A DNA stretch of 34,713 nt from Acidobacteria bacterium UBA7540 (lineage in GTDB: Bacteria > Acidobacteriota > Terriglobia > UBA7540): the NCBI GenBank assembly GCA_002478145.1, contig DLMI01000170.1, positions 122,277 through 156,989 on the forward strand. The letters are read 5' to 3'. The notes under the pieces were generated by a model. It made no database searches. It saw only the letters and a list, made by a program, of their open reading frames with translations, and was not told the DNA's origin. A program made the position numbers and the translations under genes. This document shows, piece by piece, positions 8,021 through 15,729 of this stretch (positions are counted from its first letter, which is position 1; each line of letters starts with the position of its first letter).

Positions 8021-9070
8021 CTACTCCTGGTGCGCCTGGCGAGCCTTGTCGTGACAAGCCTTCACGTCGCCTGACTGTTGAATGCAGCTCCTCAACTGCT
8101 CCAGGTCAGTTTCCGTCTTGGCGCTTGACCCTGAGCTGTTGAGCGTCTTATCGACCTCTGGGCTGGCCGAGAGGTGTTGCACCGACTGCGTGGCTTTGCG
8201 GCCTTGCTCGAGCACGTCTTCTGCCTGGGCGCGGACCACGTAATATTCGAGCCTGTCGGCCAGCCCCAGCCGGTTCTCGCGGGCCGAGAGCGCGTCTGCC
8301 GCGAAGGCCTTTGACTCTTTCTCGTAAGACTGCTCGAGAGCCTTGAGCTTGGCGAGTTCTTCAGCGGCGCCTGCCGCTTCCTCCTGAGCGCGAGTCCGCC
8401 GGGCAGGCAGATCTTTCTCAAGGCGCTCGGCCTCGGACAGCCGCCGATCGATTTCGCGCATCTGGGCCTCCGTCTCGGGTGACTCAGGCTGATGGGCCAG
8501 GTTGGCGAGGGCCACCTCGAGATCCTGGGGATTGACGCCGACGTTCTGCTTGCTCAAGTCGTCCAGCGTCTTGCGGCGCTTGGCGATGAAGTCCTGAACC
8601 GCCTGCTGCTTGCTAAGCACCTCGCGGGCCTGTTCAGCGTAATCATTGGCCAATTGCTCGCTGGTCTGCTCGCGATCGAGTTCGTCCTTGAGTGCCACCT
8701 GCACCTTGCGTGGGTCGGCGAATCGCTGCAGACCGGGATCATTCCCACTCGCCTTGCTGTAGGAAGCCATCTCGAGCTCGCGCTGCCCGCGACGTTGGTT
8801 GTACTCATCTAGGCGGCGATGGGCACGAACATCGAAGGTTTCAGCATCCAGTGGCGTTTCGCGTGCGCCCTGCGTATTTTCAGGCGCCGTCTCGGGAGTT
8901 TCAGAAGTTGCGGGGGGCGGCGACTCCGACTCCGTTGTGCCAGGCGTGGGCGGTGGAGGCGCCACGCCGGCAGGGGGCGGGGGCGGCACGGGGGTTGTTG
9001 GAGGCTGCTGGGCAAGCGCTACGCTGGCGAGCGCGCACCCTAGGAGGGTCAGAATCAGCGCGGGTCTCAT
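8021..9070 (-). CDS. Exported coiled-coil protein, function unknown
   Basis: 349 residues from the ATG at 9070, which overlaps the previous gene's stop (ATGA) and has GGAGG 7 bases upstream; longer starts are not supported. The N terminus is a signal peptide (PALILTLLGCALASVALAQ). A Pro/Thr-rich segment of about 60 residues follows, then a long charged helical region (about residues 100-300) rich in Glu, Arg, Lys, Ala and Leu, typical of coiled coils. A short cysteine pair near the end (RSCIQQSGDVKACHDKAR) closes it. It is second in a cluster of exported proteins. Periplasmic coiled-coil subunits (TrbJ or VirB5 type) sit in comparable positions in secretion operons, but I see no specific family signature, so this is only a structural analogy. 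Confidence 0.65.
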   Translation of the reverse strand: MRPALILTLLGCALASVALAQQPPTTPVPPPPPAGVAPPPPTPGTTESESPPPATSETPETAPENTQGARETPLDAETFDVRAHRRLDEYNQRRGQRELEMASYSKASGNDPGLQRFADPRKVQVALKDELDREQTSEQLANDYAEQAREVLSKQQAVQDFIAKRRKTLDDLSKQNVGVNPQDLEVALANLAHQPESPETEAQMREIDRRLSEAERLEKDLPARRTRAQEEAAGAAEELAKLKALEQSYEKESKAFAADALSARENRLGLADRLEYYVVRAQAEDVLEQGRKATQSVQHLSASPEVDKTLNSSGSSAKTETDLEQLRSCIQQSGDVKACHDKARQAHQE

Positions 9071-10128
9071 TGGTTTTCCTCCACCAGCGCCGCCTGCACC
9101 TGGGGATCGTTCAGGAGCGGGTCGCGTTCCCAATCCTTCTCCGTGGCACGCAGGATGAAAACAAGGTTGCGCGCCATCTCGGCGCGTGCCGCCGGGGGCA
9201 CCGCCGAGTTCTGCGCGCCACTATAGGCCTCTCGCATCAGGTTGAGCGTATCCTTGCTGTGGTCACCTTTTTGGAAGCGCGCCACCGCCTGCAAGTACTT
9301 CGCAAAGGCGCGATCCACACCCGGACGGTCCTTGAACCTGATCTGCTTCAACTGCTGGAGCACGCCGTCGGGATCGGAGTCGAGCTGGTCAGCCAGCGCC
9401 AACAAATCCTCCGAAGGCGGGATCACCTGGCCGCGACCCCACGTGGACGGCTGAAGCTTGGGACTATCATCGACGACGTCACCCATGGCAACGAGGGAAA
9501 CCGGCCGGCCAAGCACAAACTCGAGCACGGTGCCGGCGGGAACTGTCAGATCGGGGCCGCGCCGCGCCACTGTCCAAATCGCGGCTACAATAAGACCGCC
9601 GCCGGCGCCTATGGCTCCACCTACCGGCCCGGCCGCCGCGAAGCCAGCGCCCGCGCCGATCACCACCGATCCAAAGTCCACAGCGCCATCCTTCACCAGT
9701 CCCCCGTGTCCGTGCGCCGTGCCCTCGCGGTCCACCTTGCGACGGTTCAAATCCGTGGGGTAGCCATCGAGGGGGATCACTTCACCGTCCGGTGTACGTA
9801 CCGAGTAAAGGCCCAGCCGCAAGCGGGACCTACCCATTATGTGTCCGGCGCGCTTGCTCTCGAGTACCGCGACACGGATTTTTGTGCCTGCCGGCAGCGC
9901 CACCTGCCCGTCGGGCGTAACCAAGTCCTGCATTAGCGCTCCGGAAACCGTGCGCACGTTACCAAAAGAGTGCCATTGGTAAAACTCTTTGGTTCCTACG
10001 CTGCTTTCGAGCCGGACGGGAATCTTCGTGCCCGGCTCGATCCGAAGCCGCTCGGTGGCTCGGATGGGAGAAATAAGACACGCCAACACCAAAATAATCG
10101 TGCTTGAGGGGATTAATTTGATTCTCAT
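9067..10128 (-). CDS. Exported PAGT-repeat protein with VirB10/TrbI-like C-terminal layout
   Basis: 353 residues with a signal peptide (IILVLACLISPIRA). The first half has segments of the kind IEPGTKIPVRL, VALPAGTKIRVAVL and LRLGLYSVRTPDGEVIPLDG. A glycine-rich hydrophobic stretch follows (about residues 152-188, VVIGAGAGFAAAGPVGGAIG and onward). Then comes DLTVPAGTVLEFVLGRPVSL and a helical C-terminal third. The series of short GT-beta motifs, a dozen-residue PDG turn, a hydrophobic glycine stretch and a closing PAGT strand parallels VirB10/TrbI outer-membrane channel domains. Similar PAGT proteins also occur singly in Acidobacteriota, so homology is uncertain. It is first in the five-gene cluster and overlaps the next start by 4 bases. 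No strong ribosome binding site precedes the ATG. Confidence 0.6.
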   Translation of the reverse strand: MRIKLIPSSTIILVLACLISPIRATERLRIEPGTKIPVRLESSVGTKEFYQWHSFGNVRTVSGALMQDLVTPDGQVALPAGTKIRVAVLESKRAGHIMGRSRLRLGLYSVRTPDGEVIPLDGYPTDLNRRKVDREGTAHGHGGLVKDGAVDFGSVVIGAGAGFAAAGPVGGAIGAGGGLIVAAIWTVARRGPDLTVPAGTVLEFVLGRPVSLVAMGDVVDDSPKLQPSTWGRGQVIPPSEDLLALADQLDSDPDGVLQQLKQIRFKDRPGVDRAFAKYLQAVARFQKGDHSKDTLNLMREAYSGAQNSAVPPAARAEMARNLVFILRATEKDWERDPLLNDPQVQAALVEENQ

Positions 10129-10687
10129 GGTTTTTCGGGACCTCGACCCAGTTGGGGCAATTTGGTGACCAGAACACTAAAGCGGCTGGATTGATGGCTG
10201 GGGACGCCAGGGGCGAGTGATTCTGTGGGCGGGCCATGTTTCCTCGGCAAGCCCCCCGAAGCGAGTGCCAGACATCATGTGAGGTATGGCACGTCAGCGT
10301 CAGAGGGTAGGCAAAAACGTTGACCTGCTTTGCCTTGCGGGTAGGCACGCCGATTCGTGACCCTGCTGCCCTGCGGCTTAGAGGAATTTGCCCACTGTTC
10401 CCCTACTCATCGCAACCCGAGGCCCACTGTCCCCTCTCTGAGACAGTACTGTCGACGTTTCCCGGCGGAAGCTTGCGGACACCGAGGGACGCGACATGGG
10501 ACTGGCCGATTTCCACCAAGCTGGCTGACTTCGGCCACCGGAGTGGTTACTTTGAGCCTGCCAGGCCGTTGCATGTCACATCTCAATTAACTCTTTGCGG
10601 ATGTTCACATTGTCGAGGATGACCTGGGGAGAGGAAGTGGTAGGTTCCGTTCAGGCCTCAAGGGAGATCTCGAAAAGACACGCCGGC
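10129..10687. other. Intergenic region with possible IS21-type end and a gene fragment
   Basis: No intact gene is supported in these 559 bases. Two direct repeats GCCCACTGT(T)CCCC lie at 10390-10403 and 10422-10434. At 10498-10566 alternating CTGGCCGA / CTGGCTGA / TCGGCCACC units with TTACTTTGAGCCTG resemble the multiple terminal repeats of IS21-family elements. On the minus strand at 10576-10623 a reading frame ends VILDNVNIRKELIEM, which looks like the C terminus of a lost protein downstream of the kinase. Both readings are tentative. The upstream region of the envelope cluster (from 10129) must also lie here. Confidence 0.35.
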
Positions 10688-12220
10688 TCACTGGTGCTGC
10701 GACCGTTCCTCTTCGCCCTTTTCGAGTTTGGCAAGGAAGCCCTTGAGGAGCGGAAACAGTTCACGATAGGCTTCGACTTTCTGCTGGTAAATCCGATGGC
10801 GGATTGGATCCGGCTCAAACACCTTGTCGGGTTTGATGAATTGGCCTACCCCTTCGGCGGGATGGCGAAAGACTCCTGTGGCGATTCCGGCGAGGATGGC
10901 AGCCCCCAGGACGCTTGCTTCAGTGACGCGTGGCCGCACAAAGGGAACACCAAAGATGTCAGCCTTGAGTTGAAGCCACTGGTCCGATTTCGCTCCGCCC
11001 CCGGTGGCGACAAACTCCGAAGGGTTCACTCCAAGTTCTTTCAAGGCCTGCAAGCTTTCGGCAAAATAAAAAGTGACCGATTCCATGATGGATTTGAGGA
11101 TCTCTCCGCGCGTGGTGCTGGTTTTGAGCCCCACGATGACGCCGGAAGCATCGGCGATAAAACCAGGTGGACCGGTAATCTCAAAATAGGGGAGTATGAA
11201 CAAGCGCGTAGGCTCGGGGGGCATTTCGCGGGCCAAGGCGTCGTAAATGTCTTCGCCGGCAGGCAACAGTTTGCGCTCCGCGCGGGCGAAGGTGTCGCGG
11301 AACCATCGCACCAGGGTCCCGCCTTGGTTGTAGATGAAGGAAACAAAAAGCCCTGGCAGGACGTGATGTTCAAGATTGAGGCCGTGGCGCAACATCGCCG
11401 CAGCGTCCGGGAGGTGGTCATAGGTGGGGGTAATGCATTCGAAGGTTCCAATGCCGCAAATGGCTTTTCCAGCCTCGTAGACGCCCGCGCCCAGTGAACT
11501 GCAGCACTGGTCGTGGCCGCCGACCACCACGAGCACTTCTTTCGGCAGATTCAGCTCCCCAGCAACGCGCTCACAAACGGTACCGGCGACAGCGCCGCTG
11601 GGCATCGGAAGCGGAAGCTTGGCGCGTTCGATTCCAGTCAATAGAAGCAATGGGTCAGACCAATCCTCTCTGCGAATGTCGAAAAGGAGCGTGCGATTGG
11701 CATGGGAGTAACTGGTAACCGGGTCGCAGCCGAGCATGAAAGCCACGAGGTCCCCCCAGAGGAGAAACTTGTGGGCTTGCGCGTAAAGAGCAGGCTGATA
11801 TTCTCGCCGCCATAAGAGTTTAGGGAGAGAGTATTGCGGGCCAAAAATATTAGGGTTGATGCGGAAGAAGGCCTCCTGAGGAATCTGGCGCGCCAGAGCT
11901 TCAACGTACTCCATGCCGCGCGTATCCGAGGACAGGATACAGGGACCAAGAATCTGCCTGTCCTTGGACACGGGAGTCATGGCTTCTCCCATGGAACTGA
12001 CGCAGAGCGCCCGAACAGGATGCTGGGTCACCCGACCCGACACCTCGGCGATCGTGTCCCGCACGCAGTTCCACACCTCGCGACTGTCAAGTTCTGCCCA
12101 GCCCTGGCGCGGGTGCAAGGTGGCATATTCACGGTAGGCGCTGGCGAGACACTCCCCGCTTTCCAAAAAGGCCGCAGCTTTGCACCCTGAGGTTCCCACA
12201 TCGATCCCCAGCAGACTCAT
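10688..12220 (-). CDS. FGGY-family carbohydrate kinase (xylulokinase-like)
   Basis: 510 residues, the usual length for this family. The N-terminal phosphate-binding loop reads GIDVGTSGCKAAAF. A catalytic Asp (residue 237) sits in VVVGGHDQCCSSLGAG. The C-terminal adenosine motif is VATGGGAKSDQWLQLKADIFG. FGGY kinases phosphorylate sugars or ketoses such as xylulose, fuculose or ribulose with ATP. The start ATG overlaps the stop of the upstream aldolase gene by 4 bases (ATGA), so the two are translationally coupled. A ketose kinase with a class II ketose-bisphosphate aldolase suggests a pathway in which a ketose phosphate is phosphorylated and cleaved to triose phosphates. The actual sugar cannot be told from sequence. 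Confidence 0.88.
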   Translation of the reverse strand: MSLLGIDVGTSGCKAAAFLESGECLASAYREYATLHPRQGWAELDSREVWNCVRDTIAEVSGRVTQHPVRALCVSSMGEAMTPVSKDRQILGPCILSSDTRGMEYVEALARQIPQEAFFRINPNIFGPQYSLPKLLWRREYQPALYAQAHKFLLWGDLVAFMLGCDPVTSYSHANRTLLFDIRREDWSDPLLLLTGIERAKLPLPMPSGAVAGTVCERVAGELNLPKEVLVVVGGHDQCCSSLGAGVYEAGKAICGIGTFECITPTYDHLPDAAAMLRHGLNLEHHVLPGLFVSFIYNQGGTLVRWFRDTFARAERKLLPAGEDIYDALAREMPPEPTRLFILPYFEITGPPGFIADASGVIVGLKTSTTRGEILKSIMESVTFYFAESLQALKELGVNPSEFVATGGGAKSDQWLQLKADIFGVPFVRPRVTEASVLGAAILAGIATGVFRHPAEGVGQFIKPDKVFEPDPIRHRIYQQKVEAYRELFPLLKGFLAKLEKGEEERSQHQ

Positions 12221-13149
12221 ACCGATGCCACCTCGTATCCGAGCTCCGGATTAATCAGCCGTCGGGAACCTTGAAGCTCGAGTTCTTCAGTCAGCACTTG
12301 CACCGCGGCGTCGTACGCCGCCTTCTTGGCAGCCTCCAGCGATTCTTTGAGAGCTACCTCATAAGGCTGGCGGATTGCGGTGGCGATGTTGATCTTGGCG
12401 ATTCCACGATGGATGGCTTCCTGAATGTACTTTTTCTTGATCCCACTCCCACCGTGCAGAACCAGAGGAATTTGAACCGCTTCGTAAATACGCTCCAAGT
12501 GCTCAATGTTCAGTCTTGCCTCGACCTTTTTGTTGTGCCGCGTGACCTCCGCAATGGCCCCGTGCACATTCCCCACCGCCACCGACAGCCAGTCGACTCC
12601 TGTTTCCTGAACGAACCGGCGCGCGTCCTCTGCGGCCGTGAAGCCCTTCCCGCTTGCGAAGAGTTCCTCGTAAGGAGGAAGCGGACCAGCCTCGTGACCA
12701 AACACGGCTCCCAATTCGCCTTCCAGCGCAATTCCTGCGGCGTGCACGAGGCGAGCGATCTTCTTCGTCGCTTGGATATTCTCATCCAAAGGGAGACGCG
12801 AGCCGTCCAGCATCACCGACTGATACCCGAGTTGGACGGCTTCCTGGATTACCGCCTCGTAGTCCACGCTCAGATTGTCCTCATCGATTACGGGGACATG
12901 ATCCAAGTGCAAGCGTGTAAATCGTTCGTCCTTTACCCGCTGGTACTCCTGATAGATGGCTCGAACACTTCGAGCTTCGAACTTCATCCACTCTGGCCGT
13001 GCCACGGCTATCAGACCGAAACAATCGGTAGCATGCAGTGCCTCGACAACCGCTTCCATCATGGGCAGAAACGGGATGTTGAATGCAGGGATGGCTGTCC
13101 CTGCTCGTCGGGCGTTCCACATGCAGGCGTTGGTTGAAAGTAGTTTCAT
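12217..13149 (-). CDS. Class II ketose-bisphosphate aldolase (fructose/tagatose-bisphosphate type)
   Basis: 310 residues forming a TIM-barrel zinc aldolase. The catalytic Asp and a zinc ligand His are in HLDH (residues 81-84). Further hallmarks are SVMLDGSRLPLDENI, EGELGAVFGHE (conserved Glu), WLSVAVGNVHG (zinc His) and VLHGGSGI with KINIAT at the phosphate site. Members split fructose-1,6- or tagatose-1,6-bisphosphate into dihydroxyacetone phosphate and glyceraldehyde-3-phosphate; GatY/KbaY are close in length. HLDHVPVIDE differs from the common HLDHG, which points to a specialised substrate. It is first in a two-gene unit with the FGGY kinase, overlapping by 4 bases. Confidence 0.88.
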   Translation of the reverse strand: MKLLSTNACMWNARRAGTAIPAFNIPFLPMMEAVVEALHATDCFGLIAVARPEWMKFEARSVRAIYQEYQRVKDERFTRLHLDHVPVIDEDNLSVDYEAVIQEAVQLGYQSVMLDGSRLPLDENIQATKKIARLVHAAGIALEGELGAVFGHEAGPLPPYEELFASGKGFTAAEDARRFVQETGVDWLSVAVGNVHGAIAEVTRHNKKVEARLNIEHLERIYEAVQIPLVLHGGSGIKKKYIQEAIHRGIAKINIATAIRQPYEVALKESLEAAKKAAYDAAVQVLTEELELQGSRRLINPELGYEVASV

Positions 13150-13159
13150 GGCGACAGCA

Positions 13160-13651
13160 TCACGAGCACGTCAGCCGCGGAATCCACCTGCGCACGGCTC
13201 TACGGTACTCCTGGTAAGAACTCCCAAATTTCCGTGTCAGGGTAGGTTCTTCGTAAAAGAGGACGAACGAATGAACGAGAAGAAAGAGTGGCAAAGTCAG
13301 GAACAGAATCGAAATCGAACGCTCGTAGAGACCGAAGCCGATGAGGAGCACCAGCCCCCCGATATACATCGGGTTGCGAACGTACTTGTAGGGGCCGATG
13401 GCGACGAATGCTCGCGGAGCATCAAAAATAGCGGGTGTTCCTCGTCCTCGCGAAATGAAGACGCCCGCGCACGCAAGCACGAGAATTGCTCCGACGACCA
13501 CCAAGATAGCGCCGGGTATTTCACTCGCAGCAGGTAAGGAGACTCCAAAACTCTGGTCAAAGGTTCGCACCAGCAGGGCAATCCAGCCAAAGAAAAGCAA
13601 AAAGCCGCTCATGTAGATGACAGATCTGAGTGCGAGAAAGAGAGTCTTCAT
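13160..13651 (-). CDS. Membrane methyltransferase, ICMT/PEMT-like family
   Basis: 163 residues with about four hydrophobic segments. The C-terminal half carries the signature of isoprenylcysteine carboxyl methyltransferase / phospholipid methyltransferase relatives: GPYKYVRNPMYIGGLVL followed by YEEPTLTRKFGSSYQEYRRAVRRWIP. These enzymes methylate small lipid-linked or membrane substrates with S-adenosylmethionine; the bacterial substrates are mostly unknown. The ATG is supported by GGAG 7 bases upstream. It lies 10 bases before the aldolase start region on the same strand and could be cotranscribed with the aldolase and kinase, but a functional link is not evident. Confidence 0.82.
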   Translation of the reverse strand: MKTLFLALRSVIYMSGFLLFFGWIALLVRTFDQSFGVSLPAASEIPGAILVVVGAILVLACAGVFISRGRGTPAIFDAPRAFVAIGPYKYVRNPMYIGGLVLLIGFGLYERSISILFLTLPLFLLVHSFVLFYEEPTLTRKFGSSYQEYRRAVRRWIPRLTCS

Positions 13652-13871
13652 TGCGTGTCTCCAACGGAAACTACGTGCGGGGCAAGAAGATTATCATGAC
13701 AATCGCATCCAATTACCAGCTCCTTTTGGACATGGTTCGCATGCGCACGCTGCCATTTCGAAACATGAGAGTGACGCAACTGCTGACCGGGCCGCAGCCC
13801 AACCTGTCACACAGTTCAAATCGGTTCCATTTTTCTCCGGAAGACAAGCCGGCGAAATGTAGAATGTCAGG

Positions 13872-14861
13872 ATGGTCAGATTCAAGAAAACGGAAACGAA
13901 CAAGACGATTCCAGGCGTCCGCATCGGTCACGCCAGTGACTTCAAAGGGCTGACAGGATGCACAGTTGTCCTCTGCGAAGGGGGCGCGGTCTGCGGAGTG
14001 GATGTGCGGGGCTCCGCTGCAGGAACGCGCGATTTGGCTCCCTGCCTTCCCGGTCATGTGGTGGAGCGCGTGCACGCGATCTTCTTGAGCGGAGGGAGCG
14101 CCTTCGGCCTGGACGCTGCAGCAGGGGTTATGGAGTATTTGGAATCACGCGGCGTCGGATTCCCCGCCGGGAAAGTTCGGGTGCCCATCGTTCCCGGGGC
14201 GGTCATCTTCGACCTCCACTTGGGCTCGTCAAAGGCTCGACCAAACCGGAGGATGGCACTTCGAGCCTGCCGGAATGCAAAGGAGAAAGTTGTTGAAGGG
14301 TCGGTGGGGGCGGGGACTGGGGCGACGGTTGGAAAACTCTATGGGATTGGTCAGTCCACCAAGGGTGGCTTGGGGTTCGGGAGTCGCGGGTTGCCGGGCG
14401 GGGTCCGCGTGCGGGCGCTTGCGGTGGTGAATGCCTTTGGCGATGTAGTCGATCCCAGGACGGGTCGAGTGATTGCCGGAGCGCGAGTGTCTCCTGAATC
14501 ACCTGAATTCGCGGTCACTGTGGAAAGCATGTTCAAGGGGGGAGTGCCCAAAGGCTTTGGAGCCACCCACACGACGCTGGTCGTCGTCATGACCAATGCC
14601 GAGCTGGACAAAGTCCAGACGACCAAGGTTGCGCAGATGGCTCACGATGGACTGGCACGCGCCATTCACCCCGTTCATACCCAATTGGACGGCGATCTGG
14701 TCTTTGCTCTTTCGCTGGGTAGAAAGCGGGCTGACTTGAACAGCCTCGGGACGGCGGCGGCGGAGGCGACCGCGGAAGCTATTCTCAGGGCAGTAGAAGC
14801 CGCGCAAGGGCTGGGCGGAGTTCCGTCATGCCGGGAAATAAGGGACTGGGGGCAATTCTGA
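13872..14861 (+). CDS. P1-family N-terminal nucleophile peptidase (DmpA/NylC-like)
   Basis: 329 residues. The early motif TIPGVRIGHASD, FLSGGSAFGLDAAAGVMEYL, GSVGAGTGATVGK and the segment GFGATHTTLVVVMTNAEL identify the P1/S58 family (L-aminopeptidase DmpA, beta-aminopeptidases, nylon-oligomer hydrolase NylC). These proteins cleave themselves to expose an N-terminal nucleophile. Here the expected nucleophile is Thr234 or Thr235 rather than the Ser of DmpA, as in NylC. Near the cleavage site the preceding residue is His or Thr rather than the Gly or Asn I would expect. It is probably cytoplasmic, since there is no signal peptide. The stop TGA at 14859 lies inside an AATTCTGAATTGTGAATC repeat. 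The upstream 220 bases separate it from a divergent gene. Confidence 0.85.
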   Translation: MVRFKKTETNKTIPGVRIGHASDFKGLTGCTVVLCEGGAVCGVDVRGSAAGTRDLAPCLPGHVVERVHAIFLSGGSAFGLDAAAGVMEYLESRGVGFPAGKVRVPIVPGAVIFDLHLGSSKARPNRRMALRACRNAKEKVVEGSVGAGTGATVGKLYGIGQSTKGGLGFGSRGLPGGVRVRALAVVNAFGDVVDPRTGRVIAGARVSPESPEFAVTVESMFKGGVPKGFGATHTTLVVVMTNAELDKVQTTKVAQMAHDGLARAIHPVHTQLDGDLVFALSLGRKRADLNSLGTAAAEATAEAILRAVEAAQGLGGVPSCREIRDWGQF

Positions 14862-14977
14862 ATTGTGAATCTGAATTGTGAATTGAAGAAGTGCAGCGGT
14901 CAGAGGCCCTGGGCGCGGCGCGTAAAGCGAGTTTTGCACCCCCAATTCACCATTCAGAATTCACTATTCATAATTCT
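14858..14977. repeat. AATTC/GAATT-family repeat after the P1 peptidase gene
   Basis: TTCTGAATTGTGAATCTGAA begins at 14856 and includes the stop codon of the peptidase gene. An inverted counterpart, AATTCACCATTCAGAATTCA, lies at 14944-14963 and continues with CTATTCATAATTC to 14976. The two arms can pair over about 30 bases, giving a hairpin with an intervening loop of about 55 bases. The same family appears at 34046-34093. Confidence 0.75.
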
Positions 14978-15007
14978 TCTCCCTGCTCTTCTTCTAACTC
15001 CCGCTCC

Positions 15008-15406
15008 TCAGTGGCTCGGCTGGGGACCAATATCAGTGGGGTTTGTGGACGGGGATGGCATGGGACCTGCGGTGTTTCCATGCGGAGTCGTTCCGGACAT
15101 GCTGGCGGCCGAAGTGGATTCCACCTTCCATCCATTGCCCGATCTGCGCAGCTTATACTGTACGCCAACCGCCATGTTGGGCGCTTGCTTGCTGCGGAAC
15201 TTCACTTGGGCTTCGGCAGTGTCCCCGCTGAACGCAACGTCGCCAACCTCCACGGTCATGTTCTGGAAAACGACGTTCGGCTGCTGCTTCAGGTGTTCCT
15301 CGATCGCCTCCTGAACCGCCGCTTTGGAATGAACCCCACTCAACCGGTTGCAGGCGGCGAAGCCTGCCCATGCCATGACCACAAGACCCATTACTAGAAC
15401 GCGCAT
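15008..15406 (-). CDS. Small lipoprotein, function unknown
   Basis: 132 residues from the ATG at 15406, which has AGGAGGT a few bases upstream. The N terminus is a lipoprotein signal ending in the lipobox GFAAC, so the mature protein should be lipid-anchored. The mature part has a helix (KAAVQEAIEEHLKQQPNVVF) followed by a stretch with alternating strand-like segments (MTVEVGDVAFSGDTAEAQVKF, VQYKLRRSGNGWKVES). This resembles small lipid-anchored proteins with an NTF2-like or ABC-type stress domain. The tail is Pro/Ser-rich. A fair sigma-70-like promoter lies upstream (15430-15458). The family is not recognised with certainty. Confidence 0.78.
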   Translation of the reverse strand: MRVLVMGLVVMAWAGFAACNRLSGVHSKAAVQEAIEEHLKQQPNVVFQNMTVEVGDVAFSGDTAEAQVKFRSKQAPNMAVGVQYKLRRSGNGWKVESTSAASMSGTTPHGNTAGPMPSPSTNPTDIGPQPSH

Positions 15407-15429
15407 CCGAACCTCCTGTCTGTGAAACA

Positions 15430-15458
15430 ACCCTACCCCTGCGCTATAGGATTGTCAA
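15430..15458 (-). promoter_or_regulatory. Candidate sigma-70-type promoter of the lipoprotein gene
   Basis: On the minus strand TTGACA (15458-15453) is followed after exactly 17 bases by TAGGGT (15435-15430), a weak -10 match. A start about 7 bases further would give a leader of about 17 bases that contains the AGGAGGT site before ATG 15406. The -35 is perfect, the -10 poor. Confidence 0.4.
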
Positions 15459-15540
15459 AAAGAAGCAGGCGGTGGGGCCGCGCATCCTTTCAAGTTTGAC
15501 ACCCTCACACGCCTGGTTTAAATTGACTCTTCAGCTTCTA

Positions 15541-15697
15541 GCAGGATGCTGGAAAACGTTTGTGAGGGTTGTCATTCCGAGCGAAGCGAGGAATCTCGCT
15601 CTGAAACCCCGATCTGATCGGGGCGAGATTCCTCGTCGTCCCGATCAGATCGGGACTCCTCGGAATGACAGGCTAAACAGGTTTTTGGGCATCCTGC
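15541..15697. repeat. GTCATTCCGAG-type inverted-repeat element, copy 1
   Basis: The outer ends GCAGGATGC (15541-15549) and its complement at the right (GCATCCTGC, 15689-15697) enclose nested inverted repeats. TGTCATTCCGAG near 15570 pairs with CTCGGAATGACA near 15659. GAGGAATCTCGC (15588-15599) pairs with GCGAGATTCCTC (15623-15634), and CCGATCTGATCGG lies in the middle. The whole can fold as a long hairpin. A second copy, similar in layout, is at 29359-29512 and a degenerate half copy at 25873-25905. No coding capacity, so it would be mobilised, if at all, by a transposase in trans. Confidence 0.85.
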
Positions 15698-15729
15698 CAA
15701 GAGGTTGCTGAAAGGAATAAGGAGTCAAC

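Larger units (their letters stand above)
15407..15729. other. Divergent intergenic region between lipoprotein and serS
   Basis: It holds the lipoprotein promoter (15430-15458), about 80 bases of unremarkable sequence, and then the 157-base inverted-repeat element at 15541-15697. The serS ribosome binding site (AAGGAG at 15719-15724) follows it. Confidence 0.6.

Noticed and set aside
8692..9936. 414-residue plus-strand frame opposite the coiled-coil and PAGT genes
   Set aside because: High-GC shadow frame. The opposite genes have signal peptides, binding sites and coupled overlaps, this has none and is rich in Arg and His.
5349..10128. Envelope cluster considered as a complete type IV secretion operon
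   Set aside because: No ATPase, VirB8, VirB9 or VirB6-like membrane protein is present in the window, so only partial resemblance can be claimed.
10595..11497. 300-residue plus-strand frame opposite the FGGY kinase
   Set aside because: Antisense shadow of a gene with clear kinase motifs.
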